DNA from: Kordiimonadales bacterium IMCC3096
GTDB taxonomy: Bacteria; Pseudomonadota; Alphaproteobacteria; Minwuiales; Minwuiaceae
Direction: 5' to 3'
NCBI GenBank assembly: GCA_016865035.1
Contig: CP018227.1
Location: 714,001-778,000 of the forward strand
DNA length: 64,000 nucleotides
The notes under the pieces: model-generated
Databases searched by the model: none
The model's input: the letters and a program-made list of their open reading frames with translations, nothing else
What the model was told of the DNA's origin: nothing
Part shown: positions 38,238-47,711 of the stretch, piece by piece
How the letters are laid out: each line of letters starts with the position of its first letter
Numbering within the stretch: position 1 is the stretch's first letter
Program-made: the position numbers and the translations under genes

Positions 38238-40720
38238 TGCGGAGCCTGTTACGGCATCTGGTTGTCGGTACGGCTCTGACCGCCGGTCTCTCTGCGGGTC
38301 TCCCTGCCCCGGCTGTCGCGGACGGCTGGTACGACCCGCACCAGAATCCACCGACCCTGCCGCGCAGCCTGCAGGACTGGATCACCCCGCAGGGTGGCAA
38401 GGAAATGCGGGAGATGCCGGAGGACAATCTGGTCGCGCTGGAGAACCCACCGGCCTTCGGCTGGCGTTCGGGGCAGGACCGCTACAGTTTCGAGGTCCGG
38501 ATCGCGCGCGACGGCCAGCGCTACATGCAGTTCGTGACGCAGGCAACCGCGTTCCGGCCCGACCGTCCGATGGAACCGGGCAGATATACCTGGCAGGTGC
38601 GACGGCTGGATTCCTACGGTCGCCCCCTGCCCGACAGGAGCAGCCGGGTCGCCGATCCCGAAGGCTGGTCCACACCGAGGATCTTCGAAGTCCGACAGGA
38701 TGGAATAAACCTCTCCGTCCCGCCCGTCTGGGACGCCTTCGACCGCGCCAAGGCACGCAAGCGCCCGCGGTCACTGCCTGCGGACCCTGCGAGCGGTCGG
38801 TTCGACCCCGCGCTTCTGACCCCGGCACAATGGCAGGTGTTCGAGACCGTCGCCCGCCGCTTTCTGAAGGAGGCCCCGGAAGCCGAGGCCTTCGCCCGGC
38901 AGCGCAGCGACGGCAGCCGTTCCGCCCTTCGCCAGATCATGCGCAGGATCGACGATGCCCTGGCGGTCGCGAAGGTGCATCGGCAGCAGGCGGTTCGCCG
39001 GCAGGCGACGCAGGTGGCGCTGCTCTATCTCGACAACCTGATCGGGGAGAACCCGCTGGGCCGCACCGGCCACGACGGCAATGACCTGCTGAACATCCGG
39101 CTGGCGAAGACCGTGGCCCGTGCCTACGACATCCTGAAGAGCGACATGGACCGTCAGACCCAGCTTCGGGTCCAGCGTCATATCGAGGACAGGACGCAAC
39201 CGGCCTTCGACTATTTCATGCTGAACGACCACGGAAATCTGGAGCAGTTCGCACTCAGTTCGCACGGGTTCCAGATCATGACCCATGTGCTGGCCATCGC
39301 GTCACTGTTGAGCGGTGATTCCGACCGCGCCCGGCTCTGGTTCCGCGACAGCTACCCCCTCATCTCCATGATCGTGACACCTTGGGGTGGCGGTGACGGT
39401 GGCTATTCCAACGGCGTGAACTACGGCGTCTGGGAATTCGTCAATCACGTCGACAGCTGGGACGTGATCCACAACAGCACCGGCTTTCCCTATTTCGATA
39501 CCGCATGGGTACGGAACTTTGCGGAGTTCCTGACCTATTTCGCCCCGCCGGGTGTCGCCTATACAGGGTTCGGCGACGGCGGCGAGTATCTGCGTCCCGA
39601 ACTCTGGTCGGAGATCGCCCGACTCTATTCCGAACGCGGTCGCGGTGCCTTTGCGGACCCGCTGCTGGACGGCTGGCAATCCCATCTGGTGGCCCGGACA
39701 GGCAAGGCTGCGCCACTGACCAATGCCCTGCTGTGGCCCCGGCTGTTCAGCGATCAGAGCGACAACCCCGACCCCGCGCTGCAACTGGATGCCATCCCCG
39801 ATGCAGCGATCTTCCCCGACATCGGCTGGGGTGTGATCCACACCGACATCAGCGACCCCGAACGCTATTCGGTCCTGTTCAAGTCGAGCCAGTTCGGCTC
39901 CTTCAGTCACAGCCACGCCGACCAGAACGCCTTCACCATCATGGGACGGGGGCAACCGCTGCTGCTCGACAGCGGCTACTACGACGACTACCGCTCGAAG
40001 CATCATGATGGCTGGACGCGCCAGACGCGGGCACACAACGCCATCACCTTCGACGGTGGGATGGGGCAACCCATCGACGATCCAGGCGCCAGGGGCCGCC
40101 TGCTGGGATACTGGCGCTGTGGCGGGGTCGTGGTCATGCGCGGTGATGCGTCCGGCGCCTATGGCCAGGGCATCAGCCGCGCGCTGCGGACCCTCATTTC
40201 CCTGCCCGGCGGTCGGGTGCTCGTCGCTGACCGGATGGTTGCCGACAGGGAACGAAAGTGGGAATGGAACTTCCATGCCGCCGAGCCGCTGACCGACACC
40301 GACAGGAATTTCGCCGTCGTGCGCAATGGCGCTGCCCGCGCCGCCATTCAGGTGCTCGCAGGACCGGACCTGGAACTGGCACAGTCGAAGGGTTTCCCGT
40401 TTCCGGCCAGGACGAAGAACGGCATCGCCCCCGTCGACCAGTTTCACGCCGCCTTCACCAGCCGTCGCGCCACACCGTCACTCGACATGCTGACCCTGAT
40501 CGACCTGGACCGCGACAGTCGGGCGACGGACGCCACGGCGCGGATGACAGGCAGCGGTCGGGTCAGTTTCAAAGTCGGGCGCTACGCCGGTACCATCGAC
40601 GATGGCAAGGTCAGCCTGAACATCGACGGTGCGGCAGTCGATCGGGCAACCTGCGCCGTTCCACCCCCCGAACCGATAGAGGCACAGAGCGTGAAACTGC
40701 GCCTCGGTGGACGGAACTAG
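38237..40720 (+). CDS. Secreted heparinase II/III-like (DUF4962-type) protein
   Basis: 827 aa with a signal peptide ending at AVA-D (about residue 29). An N-terminal Ig-like DUF4962-type segment (45-160, with RYTWQVRRLDSYG) precedes an alpha/alpha-toroid domain (190-500) and a heparinase II/III beta-sandwich (560-820) with SHSHADQNAF, the central His motif of these lyases. A Tyr/His-rich stretch YFMLNDHGNLEQF fits the lyase active site. The family cleaves uronate-containing polysaccharides such as alginate or glycosaminoglycans; the substrate is inferred only as an acidic polysaccharide. Coupled by TGATG to the upstream sensor gene. Confidence 0.85.
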   Translation: MRSLLRHLVVGTALTAGLSAGLPAPAVADGWYDPHQNPPTLPRSLQDWITPQGGKEMREMPEDNLVALENPPAFGWRSGQDRYSFEVRIARDGQRYMQFVTQATAFRPDRPMEPGRYTWQVRRLDSYGRPLPDRSSRVADPEGWSTPRIFEVRQDGINLSVPPVWDAFDRAKARKRPRSLPADPASGRFDPALLTPAQWQVFETVARRFLKEAPEAEAFARQRSDGSRSALRQIMRRIDDALAVAKVHRQQAVRRQATQVALLYLDNLIGENPLGRTGHDGNDLLNIRLAKTVARAYDILKSDMDRQTQLRVQRHIEDRTQPAFDYFMLNDHGNLEQFALSSHGFQIMTHVLAIASLLSGDSDRARLWFRDSYPLISMIVTPWGGGDGGYSNGVNYGVWEFVNHVDSWDVIHNSTGFPYFDTAWVRNFAEFLTYFAPPGVAYTGFGDGGEYLRPELWSEIARLYSERGRGAFADPLLDGWQSHLVARTGKAAPLTNALLWPRLFSDQSDNPDPALQLDAIPDAAIFPDIGWGVIHTDISDPERYSVLFKSSQFGSFSHSHADQNAFTIMGRGQPLLLDSGYYDDYRSKHHDGWTRQTRAHNAITFDGGMGQPIDDPGARGRLLGYWRCGGVVVMRGDASGAYGQGISRALRTLISLPGGRVLVADRMVADRERKWEWNFHAAEPLTDTDRNFAVVRNGAARAAIQVLAGPDLELAQSKGFPFPARTKNGIAPVDQFHAAFTSRRATPSLDMLTLIDLDRDSRATDATARMTGSGRVSFKVGRYAGTIDDGKVSLNIDGAAVDRATCAVPPPEPIEAQSVKLRLGGRN

Positions 40721-40753
40721 CCAGCATCGCCCCGCCGTTCCACCCGCCCCCGA

Positions 40754-42988
40754 TCAGAACACCTGCTCAACGCTCCAGCGCGTCTGGCCGGGCGGCGGGA
40801 AACGTCCGGCATACTGCAGTTCGATCCGCACGGTGCCGTCCGTCCGGCGCGGCAAGCCGAGGCGCAGCGTGCCCTCCGGCGTGCGCCATTCGCTGATGCG
40901 GATCAGTTCGTTGCTGTTGATCTGCTGCACGAAATCGGCACCGAACTCACCACGCTCGAACACCTCCGGGGTGCCATAGCGCTGGATCAGGATGCGCTGG
41001 ATATCCTGGAACACCTGCTGCACGCCGACAGGATCTCCGGTTGCCACCAGATCGAAGATGGCAGCGGATTTCACCAGTCGGGCCCCGTCATGCAGCAGGG
41101 CAATCCGTTGCGGATTGGCGACCTGCGGCAGATAGGCCGCCTGATAGACAACCGCGCCGGGCTGTTCGACGCCTCCGCTGATCCCGGCAGCCTGCAAGCG
41201 CCCGCGTGCCTCGGCCAGCGACATGCTGGGTGTCAGGTCGATCAGGTCCAGCTCCGCCGGAAACTCACCCTCTGCAATCGGAATCAGCGACGGGGAGACG
41301 GCGGCCTGCGCAGCCTGCCGGTCTTCCGCCGTGGCCTTCTGGAACGCCAGCGTATAGAAGACGCCCACCCGATAGGCAGACGTGAACCCGCCTGGTTCCG
41401 GCTGGCGATGGAACAGATCCACCGAGGTACCGAAACTGTGGGGGCCTGTGCGGTAGGCATAGTTGGCGGACAGGGTATGCGCTGCCGACTCCAGCACGTT
41501 GTTGCCTGCCTGATCCTGGAACAGGAAACGGTAGTTGGCGTTCAGAGAATGGTTGCCGCGAAACATGTTGGCCGCCAGCGTGGCGCCGAAGTCTGCCTCG
41601 TCATTGCCCGCACCCTTGATCAGCCGCCAGAGCAGGCCCGGAGTCACGCTGCCGCGAAACCCGCCCAGTTCCAGACCATGTGTCGCGTTCAGCGCCACCT
41701 CCCGCGTCGTCGCCAGCGTGTTGGCCGCCTGATCGTCCACGTGCTGGTAGAACAGGTTGGCCCGCCCGGTCCAGCCGCTGGCAATCGGTGCCGAGAGGCC
41801 GAGACGGGATGAGGCCGTCAGGGATTCAGTGGTGCTGTTGTCGTTCTCGACATCCTGCAGGAAGCTGTCCCAGGTCATGGAGACGGTACGGCTGTCGCTC
41901 AGCCGAAGAGGGCCACTGACCGTCACGCCCGCAACCTGGGTGTCGGTGCTGTTGGCACGCGTGAAGGCGTCCGTGAACTGTTGCAGGCGACCGCGCAGTG
42001 CCAGCCCGTTCTCCAGCCTGTATCCGGCCCGCAGGTCGAACGTGCGGCGGTCGGAGGAGACGACACCACCGTTCGGCTGGAACTCCGCCCCGGTCTGGTC
42101 GAAGCGGAAACTGTAGGTAAGCGGAGAGCTTTCGGAGCGGCCACTGACCTGCGCCAGCACCGAATAGTCCAGTGCGTCGGTCTGGCCGGCACCGCCGTTG
42201 CCGATGTCCCCGTTCAGCAGCGCCATCTCGCCCTCGAAACTGAGGATCTGGCTGCCGACCCGCCGATCATGGACTCCGGCGAAGCTGCCGGTCACCTGAT
42301 TGCGGTCAGGGGTGGCACCATCCGCCTGCCGGAAGCCATGCACGAGGCTGAAGGAGTAGGTGCTGCCCCCGTTCTCCGTCAGCCACGACGCCCCATTGAA
42401 ATAGTCGTCGAACCAGTTCTCGAAGGCACTGCCGACATAGGTCTGCTGATTGGAACCGGAACTGAACTGCAGGGAATGGGTACCGTCGAGCCATCCGACC
42501 TGGGGCTGCAACTCAAGCTGCCCACCCTTCAGCGCACGCTGCAGGGTCCGAAAGCTGTAGAAACCGAAGAAATCGCCAGCCTCCGCGCGCAGTGGCACCG
42601 ATCCGTCACCCTTGGTCCAGGTCAGGTTCGCGCGCTCCGGCACGATGCCGCGATTGGCGGAGCGAAACTCCGAACTGTTCACGACACCGTCGAAACTGCC
42701 GCGCAGGAAATTCCAGGGGGAGTAGCGCCGTTCCAGGTTCAGGTGCACCTCGTCGAAGAAATCGAAGGCATTGTCCGGATTGGGGTTGGCGCTGGCGTCA
42801 CCGGCCACCCCCGACTGTTCCGCCCGGAACGTGTTGGTCCCGTCGATGCGCCATTCCGGCAGGGGATCGCCATACTGGCCGATCTCCAGTGCCTCCTGCG
42901 CACTTGCGCCTTCCAGAGCAACCGCAGCGGCTCCCGCCACGACGAGCGGGCGCAACCTCACCCCCATACGTCCCGCCCCTTCCCTCAT
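40754..42988 (-). CDS. Outer-membrane beta-barrel-like protein with soluble C-terminal domain
   Basis: 744 aa with a signal peptide ending near ASA-Q (residue 30). Residues 40-560 are rich in alternating aromatic/polar beta strands, for example YSFSLVHGFRQAD and YRLENGLALRGRLQQF, spaced like the strands of a large barrel. The chain ends in Phe (WSVEQVF), as outer-membrane proteins often do, but the last 170 residues look soluble (DLTPSMSLAEARGRLQAAGI). I do not recognise a family. It is the last gene of a four-gene overlapping unit; its ATG overlaps the preceding stop (ATGA). MGVRLRPL at 42967 is an alternative start. Confidence 0.72.
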   Translation of the reverse strand: MREGAGRMGVRLRPLVVAGAAAVALEGASAQEALEIGQYGDPLPEWRIDGTNTFRAEQSGVAGDASANPNPDNAFDFFDEVHLNLERRYSPWNFLRGSFDGVVNSSEFRSANRGIVPERANLTWTKGDGSVPLRAEAGDFFGFYSFRTLQRALKGGQLELQPQVGWLDGTHSLQFSSGSNQQTYVGSAFENWFDDYFNGASWLTENGGSTYSFSLVHGFRQADGATPDRNQVTGSFAGVHDRRVGSQILSFEGEMALLNGDIGNGGAGQTDALDYSVLAQVSGRSESSPLTYSFRFDQTGAEFQPNGGVVSSDRRTFDLRAGYRLENGLALRGRLQQFTDAFTRANSTDTQVAGVTVSGPLRLSDSRTVSMTWDSFLQDVENDNSTTESLTASSRLGLSAPIASGWTGRANLFYQHVDDQAANTLATTREVALNATHGLELGGFRGSVTPGLLWRLIKGAGNDEADFGATLAANMFRGNHSLNANYRFLFQDQAGNNVLESAAHTLSANYAYRTGPHSFGTSVDLFHRQPEPGGFTSAYRVGVFYTLAFQKATAEDRQAAQAAVSPSLIPIAEGEFPAELDLIDLTPSMSLAEARGRLQAAGISGGVEQPGAVVYQAAYLPQVANPQRIALLHDGARLVKSAAIFDLVATGDPVGVQQVFQDIQRILIQRYGTPEVFERGEFGADFVQQINSNELIRISEWRTPEGTLRLGLPRRTDGTVRIELQYAGRFPPPGQTRWSVEQVF

Positions 42989-43488
42989 CCGTCGATTTCC
43001 TGGAACTCCATCACGAAGTCATTGGTTCCGGTCAGCACGACGAAGCCCAGCGTCTGGTCCGTGAACTCGATCCGGGTCCGCACGGTGGCCGAGACCGTGC
43101 TGACGATACGACGCTCACCGTCATCGGTGGTCAGCCGGGCCTGCTGCACGGTCTGCACCCCCTGCACCGCCTGGATCCTCAGTACCGCATCGCGCGGGAC
43201 CTTGATGTCCTGGTTCTCTACCAGCCGGGCGCGATCGACGAAGTCGTCGGCGACATAGCTGCCCTGGTTGCCGGAATTCCAGTCGCGGGCGAAATCGGCA
43301 AGGAACCGCTCCACCTCTGCCCGTGGCACCGGGTTCACACGGGCCACCCGCACAGCGCCCGTTGGCAGCAACGCCGCGGACTGGTCCGGTGTCTGGATCC
43401 GATTGAGCCGCCGCAGTTCCCGTGCCTCCAGCAGGGTCGTCGTGAACAGGATGCTCAGGATCAGAAGAATGCCGGTCTTTCCCATCAT
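42985..43488 (-). CDS. Exported NTF2-like small protein of unknown function
   Basis: 167 aa. The N-terminal hydrophobic run (GILLILSILFTTTLLEA) is a signal peptide or anchor. The remainder resembles an NTF2/SnoaL-like fold: an amphipathic helix VERFLADFARDWNSGN, a DDFVDRARLV segment, then long beta strands (RRIVSTVSATVRTRIEF, LGFVVLTGTNDFVMEFQ). No catalytic motif is apparent. ATG 43488 overlaps the upstream stop; ATG 43485 is an alternative. Probably a periplasmic partner of the barrel-like and large secreted proteins encoded beside it. Confidence 0.7.
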   Translation of the reverse strand: MMGKTGILLILSILFTTTLLEARELRRLNRIQTPDQSAALLPTGAVRVARVNPVPRAEVERFLADFARDWNSGNQGSYVADDFVDRARLVENQDIKVPRDAVLRIQAVQGVQTVQQARLTTDDGERRIVSTVSATVRTRIEFTDQTLGFVVLTGTNDFVMEFQEIDG

Positions 43489-44213
43489 GCCACCTGCTGG
43501 ATTGCATTGACGGTAAAGCTGAACTCACCACCGCCCAGCGCGGAGACCGTCACCGTGATCTGGACAGTAAATCCGTTCGTCGCCTTGATCGTGACCGTGG
43601 TCGGCGTGTCGAGCGGGACATCAACATCGATTGCACCCGGTGGATCGAACTCGAACAGGCCGACGAGCCTGTCGGGAAACACCTCCGCCGCCGTGAAGTC
43701 TACCCCACCATTCGCCGGGATCTGTGCGATCAGGGCCGAACCCGTGCTGCCGTCAGCCACGACCGTGCAGTCGCCGGTGTTGGGGTCGATATCCAGCGAT
43801 GCAAAGCGGAAATCGGGCGGTGCCGTGCCGCTGGCCTGCATCTGCACCGTGACGCCCTGGCAATTGGCAAGTCCGCCGCCACCGCCGCCATTGTTGTTAC
43901 CCTGGTTCGCGTTAACGGCATCTTCCAGAGACGCGAACACCTGTCCATTGTTGTTGCGCACCGGGTCGATCTGGTTCAGCGGGTTGTTGCCGTTGATGAT
44001 CGTGACCTGCTTCAGCACCCGGCTGACGAACTGCCTGTTCGTCTGCAGCCGAGTCACGTTGTTGCCGCCGGTTCCGGGTGCGACGATACGGATCGAGGTC
44101 TTGCCGGTACCGACACTGACCTCACCGCCCTGCGCCAGGACGGGTCCGGCCGCGAACAGGAGTGCGCCGACGCAGCCGGCCCTGATTGCGGCCCGGAAGA
44201 GAGAACTGACCAT
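43485..44213 (-). CDS. Exported Gly/Asn-rich protein with Ig-like end, unknown function
   Basis: 242 aa with a signal peptide ending at VLA-Q (about residue 27). A middle linker is extremely Asn/Gly-rich (NQGNNNGGGGGGLANC). Only a few cysteines are present, and the two in ANCQG and GDCTV could pair. The C-terminal 60 residues look like an Ig-like sandwich (TPTTVTIKATNGFTVQITV). ATG 44213 overlaps the preceding stop as TGATG; GTG 44216 is also possible. No family recognised. It probably works with the flanking exported proteins. Confidence 0.7.
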   Translation of the reverse strand: MVSSLFRAAIRAGCVGALLFAAGPVLAQGGEVSVGTGKTSIRIVAPGTGGNNVTRLQTNRQFVSRVLKQVTIINGNNPLNQIDPVRNNNGQVFASLEDAVNANQGNNNGGGGGGLANCQGVTVQMQASGTAPPDFRFASLDIDPNTGDCTVVADGSTGSALIAQIPANGGVDFTAAEVFPDRLVGLFEFDPPGAIDVDVPLDTPTTVTIKATNGFTVQITVTVSALGGGEFSFTVNAIQQVA

Positions 44214-47200
44214 CACTGCGCCCCCTCTTCCCGGGAGACATCACCGACGATGCGGATCAGTTCCACCTCGATGGGGGCTTCGCGGCCAATCAGCTGCGGG
44301 TCATCGGCTATGGTCAGCGTGTTGACGCAAAGTCCTGCATTGCCGCTGACCGGTGCCAGGGTGACGAAGGACCTGTCGAAAGTCCCGAAGGCCGGATCGG
44401 CCTGCCAACGGCAGTCGAAGTCCCCCGCGTCGTCGAAGGGCACATTCAGCACATTGGCGAAGATCACCACCGACTGTCCCGGCGCTGCCGTGTTGGGAAT
44501 GCGGAAGGTGAATTGCGGCGGCCCGAGCACGGGACCGTCGTCGCCGAGCCGGAACTCGCCCAGCACCCGCCCGCCCTGTGCGATCACCTGGGCGGCGCGC
44601 ACGGCATCGGGCGCGACCTCGGCAACAGCCTCCGCCGCCGCATCACCCTTCTCGAAGGTGCCGTCGATCGTGCCGCCGTCACGCAGCACGAAACGGGCGC
44701 GGTAGGACGCCATGTCGGCAGGGCCGAAGACCTCCAGCACGGTCTGAATGCCATTGCCGCCCTCGCGCTGCTTCACGTTCAGCTTGTTCACGGTGACGAA
44801 GGCCGAATCGCTGTTGGACCGGCGTGGCGGCAGTATGAAGCGCGGGCTGCTGCCGGGCGAAACCTCCTGCGGCGCCACCCGCGCCACGAAGTTTCCCGTG
44901 TCACGGGTGGAAGTGTCGGCACCGCCGCCCAGTGCATCGAAGCTTGCGCGCAGGGTGTCGCCGTCGAAGCGCAGGAAGCCGTTGCCGATCACCCGCGCAT
45001 CGAAGAAGCGCAGCGGTGCCTCGATCCTGGGGCCACCGGTCAGCACCTGAACGCCGAACTGGCCGAAATCATTGCGCCGGGCAGGAATGAAGATGTCCTT
45101 CGCCGCAATGCCGACATTGGTGTCCTTCGCCACCAGGCGCAGGTCATTGCCGACGATGCTGGCAACCACTTCCTTGCTGCCGCGGGCCAGGATGACGCCG
45201 TCCGGTGACAGCAGTTCGGCGGTCACATTGTATCGCTTGCCCGTCGCCTCCGCGAGGTCCGTCGCGGTGAGTGAGGTCGAGGCCACGGAAACGCCGCCCT
45301 GGCTGCGGAACCGGGCCAACGGCGTGGTCACCTGCACGCCGTTGTCCGCACTCCACCTGACGCGATAGCCGGACATGCGGGCGGGGCCATCAACGATGAT
45401 ACGCACCGCGTTCTGGGTGACCAGGTCGATGACCGGGTCGAAGAACTCGGCGGCGGCGGTCAGCGGCTCCACCTCCATCCCGATGCCGTTCGCCGTCAGG
45501 TCAAGGGTCTTCTCGAAATACCTGTCGCCCAGATCGTCTTCGATGAAGACCGTGTAGGTACCGGAGCCCGGGCGCAGCGCCGTGAAGGCGACACCCGTCC
45601 CGTCCTGGGCCGCGTTGAAGTCACCCACGCCGGAAAAGGACAGCGGGGTTCCACGCCCGATGCGGCTGACGCCGTCCGGTGCGGTCAGCTCCACCGAGAT
45701 CAGGTCCATGCGGAAACCGGTACGGAGGGCGGAAACATCGTCGTCCAGGCTGATGAAGGCATCCAGGTCACGGTCCTGATCCAGCATGTTGCCATCGGCC
45801 CTGATCGAGGACTCCAGCACCATCTCGACATCGGTGATCTTGACGACGTCGATCCTGACCTCGTCCGTGATGTCATCCATTCTCGGCAGGAAATCACGGC
45901 AGGTGGTGGCCGAATCGCCCGTGACGGTCGGGCGCTGGGTGAAGTCGACCAGCGCCCTGGCGGTCGCCACGACCCGATCGGTCCCGATCTCGCGCCCCTG
46001 GATCATGCTCACGATCCCGTCGTGTACCTTGGTGAAACGGGTACCGGAAAGCTGCGGCCGGATACCGAAGCTGGGACCGGAATCAAAGAACCGCTGGGAC
46101 CGGATACGCTCCACCAGTTCATCACGCACCTGAACCTGGAAACGACAGTCGCGGCGGCTGTCGATCTGGTGCCGTCCCATCACCACGAAGGGCACCGCAT
46201 GGGGAACACCGGTCATCCGCTGGGTCAGCGGGTCCGCGGCCAGACGCTGCGTCCTGCCCATGTCGATGGCCATGTTCACCAGCACGACGTTGCCACCGGC
46301 CTGCTGCGCGCGTCGGGTCTGGCGCTGCGCAATCGCATTCGGCAGTTCATCGATCAGCGCCTGCAACGCGTCCAGGGCCTTCACCAGTTCGCCACGGTTC
46401 GTGTAGGCGGGTCCCTTCAGGAAATTGACCTGCCCCTTTGATATTTCCGGACGTTCCAGGCCGGTTCGGCGGATTTCGTCGAACAGGGCGCTGACCCGCT
46501 GCTGCGCGGCATCGATCTGGTCCCGGAGGTCGCGATCCTCCCGCGAGATGATGGCGAGCGCGGCCAGCGCCTCCTGCCCCAGGGCATTGTCGCGCTGGCG
46601 CAGCGCATTCAGTTCCCGGGTCGCCTCGCTGACGGCTTCATGGGCGCGGCGGGCAACCGGGATCAGACTGGCCTTGACCGAAACGATCGGCCGCATCAGG
46701 CCACCAACACTGATCGCCTTGTCGAAACCACGCTCGAAGCTGTCCAGTTCAGCCCCAAGGGCGGCAACGCGCTTCGGGTCGCGCACGGCGGCGTCCTGCA
46801 ACTGGACACCCCAGAGATCGAGCCGACGCGGCCCCTCCACAGTCAGGCCGGTACGGATCTCCCGCAGGTTCTCCACCAGTCGCTCGGTCAGTTCCAGGTC
46901 GCGCAGTTCCGCGCGCCGCACCTCTTCCCTGAACTCTGCCAGAACCTCCTGGCGGCGAGGAACGTCGAAGATGGTGATGACACCCAGTTCCGACAGCTTC
47001 CGCACCGAGCGGGCGTTGGCGATGAAGGGATTCTTGCTCGTCGTGGCGAGGATGTTCAGGCTTGCACCGAGCACGGCAGTTCCCGTGCCCTGCTTGTTGG
47101 TGTCGTCCACGATGTCCTTCACAAGGGTATAGACCTTGTGGCTGTTCTTGATCCGGTCCGCCGAACCCTTGATCTTCTGCAGCCGTTCGAACTGTTCCGC

Positions 47201-47500
47201 CCGCAGCTTGATGAACAGCGTCTCAAGCTGCTTGTTGATGATGGCGTTCGACAGGTTGAGGCCGGAATCGATGGCCTGGTTCAACTGCTCCGACAACAGT
47301 TCCTCATGCTCGCGCATGCTGTTGATCAGACCCCGATTGGTCTCGATGGTGTCCTGGATTCCCGCAGCAAGCTCGCCCATCTGCTCGATCTGGGTAGGCG
47401 CACTCTGGGCCTGCGCGCCGTTCGGCACAAGCGCCAGGATCACGAGTCCCGCCGTCAGCAAGGCCCCACGAAAGAAATCTACAACGGTCCCGTTGTCCAT
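44213..47500 (-). CDS. Large exported coiled-coil/beta-rich protein of unknown function
   Basis: 1095 aa. A signal peptide ends at AQA-Q (about residue 31). The first 400 residues are helical with coiled-coil heptads (IEQMGELAAGIQDTIETN, ELRDLELTERLVENLREI). The remaining 690 are beta-rich and domain-repetitive, as in extracellular Ig-like proteins (GTYTVFIEDDLGDRYFEK, SDSAFVTVNKLNV). About four cysteines lie in this half. ATG 47500 is chosen because CAGGGG precedes it and the signal peptide begins there. It is the first gene of the overlapping four-gene unit. I recognise no homologue; a role in surface or envelope architecture is inferred. Confidence 0.75.
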   Translation of the reverse strand: MDNGTVVDFFRGALLTAGLVILALVPNGAQAQSAPTQIEQMGELAAGIQDTIETNRGLINSMREHEELLSEQLNQAIDSGLNLSNAIINKQLETLFIKLRAEQFERLQKIKGSADRIKNSHKVYTLVKDIVDDTNKQGTGTAVLGASLNILATTSKNPFIANARSVRKLSELGVITIFDVPRRQEVLAEFREEVRRAELRDLELTERLVENLREIRTGLTVEGPRRLDLWGVQLQDAAVRDPKRVAALGAELDSFERGFDKAISVGGLMRPIVSVKASLIPVARRAHEAVSEATRELNALRQRDNALGQEALAALAIISREDRDLRDQIDAAQQRVSALFDEIRRTGLERPEISKGQVNFLKGPAYTNRGELVKALDALQALIDELPNAIAQRQTRRAQQAGGNVVLVNMAIDMGRTQRLAADPLTQRMTGVPHAVPFVVMGRHQIDSRRDCRFQVQVRDELVERIRSQRFFDSGPSFGIRPQLSGTRFTKVHDGIVSMIQGREIGTDRVVATARALVDFTQRPTVTGDSATTCRDFLPRMDDITDEVRIDVVKITDVEMVLESSIRADGNMLDQDRDLDAFISLDDDVSALRTGFRMDLISVELTAPDGVSRIGRGTPLSFSGVGDFNAAQDGTGVAFTALRPGSGTYTVFIEDDLGDRYFEKTLDLTANGIGMEVEPLTAAAEFFDPVIDLVTQNAVRIIVDGPARMSGYRVRWSADNGVQVTTPLARFRSQGGVSVASTSLTATDLAEATGKRYNVTAELLSPDGVILARGSKEVVASIVGNDLRLVAKDTNVGIAAKDIFIPARRNDFGQFGVQVLTGGPRIEAPLRFFDARVIGNGFLRFDGDTLRASFDALGGGADTSTRDTGNFVARVAPQEVSPGSSPRFILPPRRSNSDSAFVTVNKLNVKQREGGNGIQTVLEVFGPADMASYRARFVLRDGGTIDGTFEKGDAAAEAVAEVAPDAVRAAQVIAQGGRVLGEFRLGDDGPVLGPPQFTFRIPNTAAPGQSVVIFANVLNVPFDDAGDFDCRWQADPAFGTFDRSFVTLAPVSGNAGLCVNTLTIADDPQLIGREAPIEVELIRIVGDVSREEGAQ

Positions 47501-47711
47501 CCGCACAATCCCCTGAATACCGACCTGCATGTCATGAGATGGATAACCCGGAGTTTTACTGTTGCAACGCACAACTGCAAGACTCACCAACCCACACGTG
47601 CACATTTTTTCAGGCGGGCAACAGGCAGGGGGCGAAGGCTATTCGTCAGGAAAATCGCGAACGAGAGCGCTGTCACACTTCATTGCCCGCTCGCAAGAAA
47701 GTGAACGTGGC

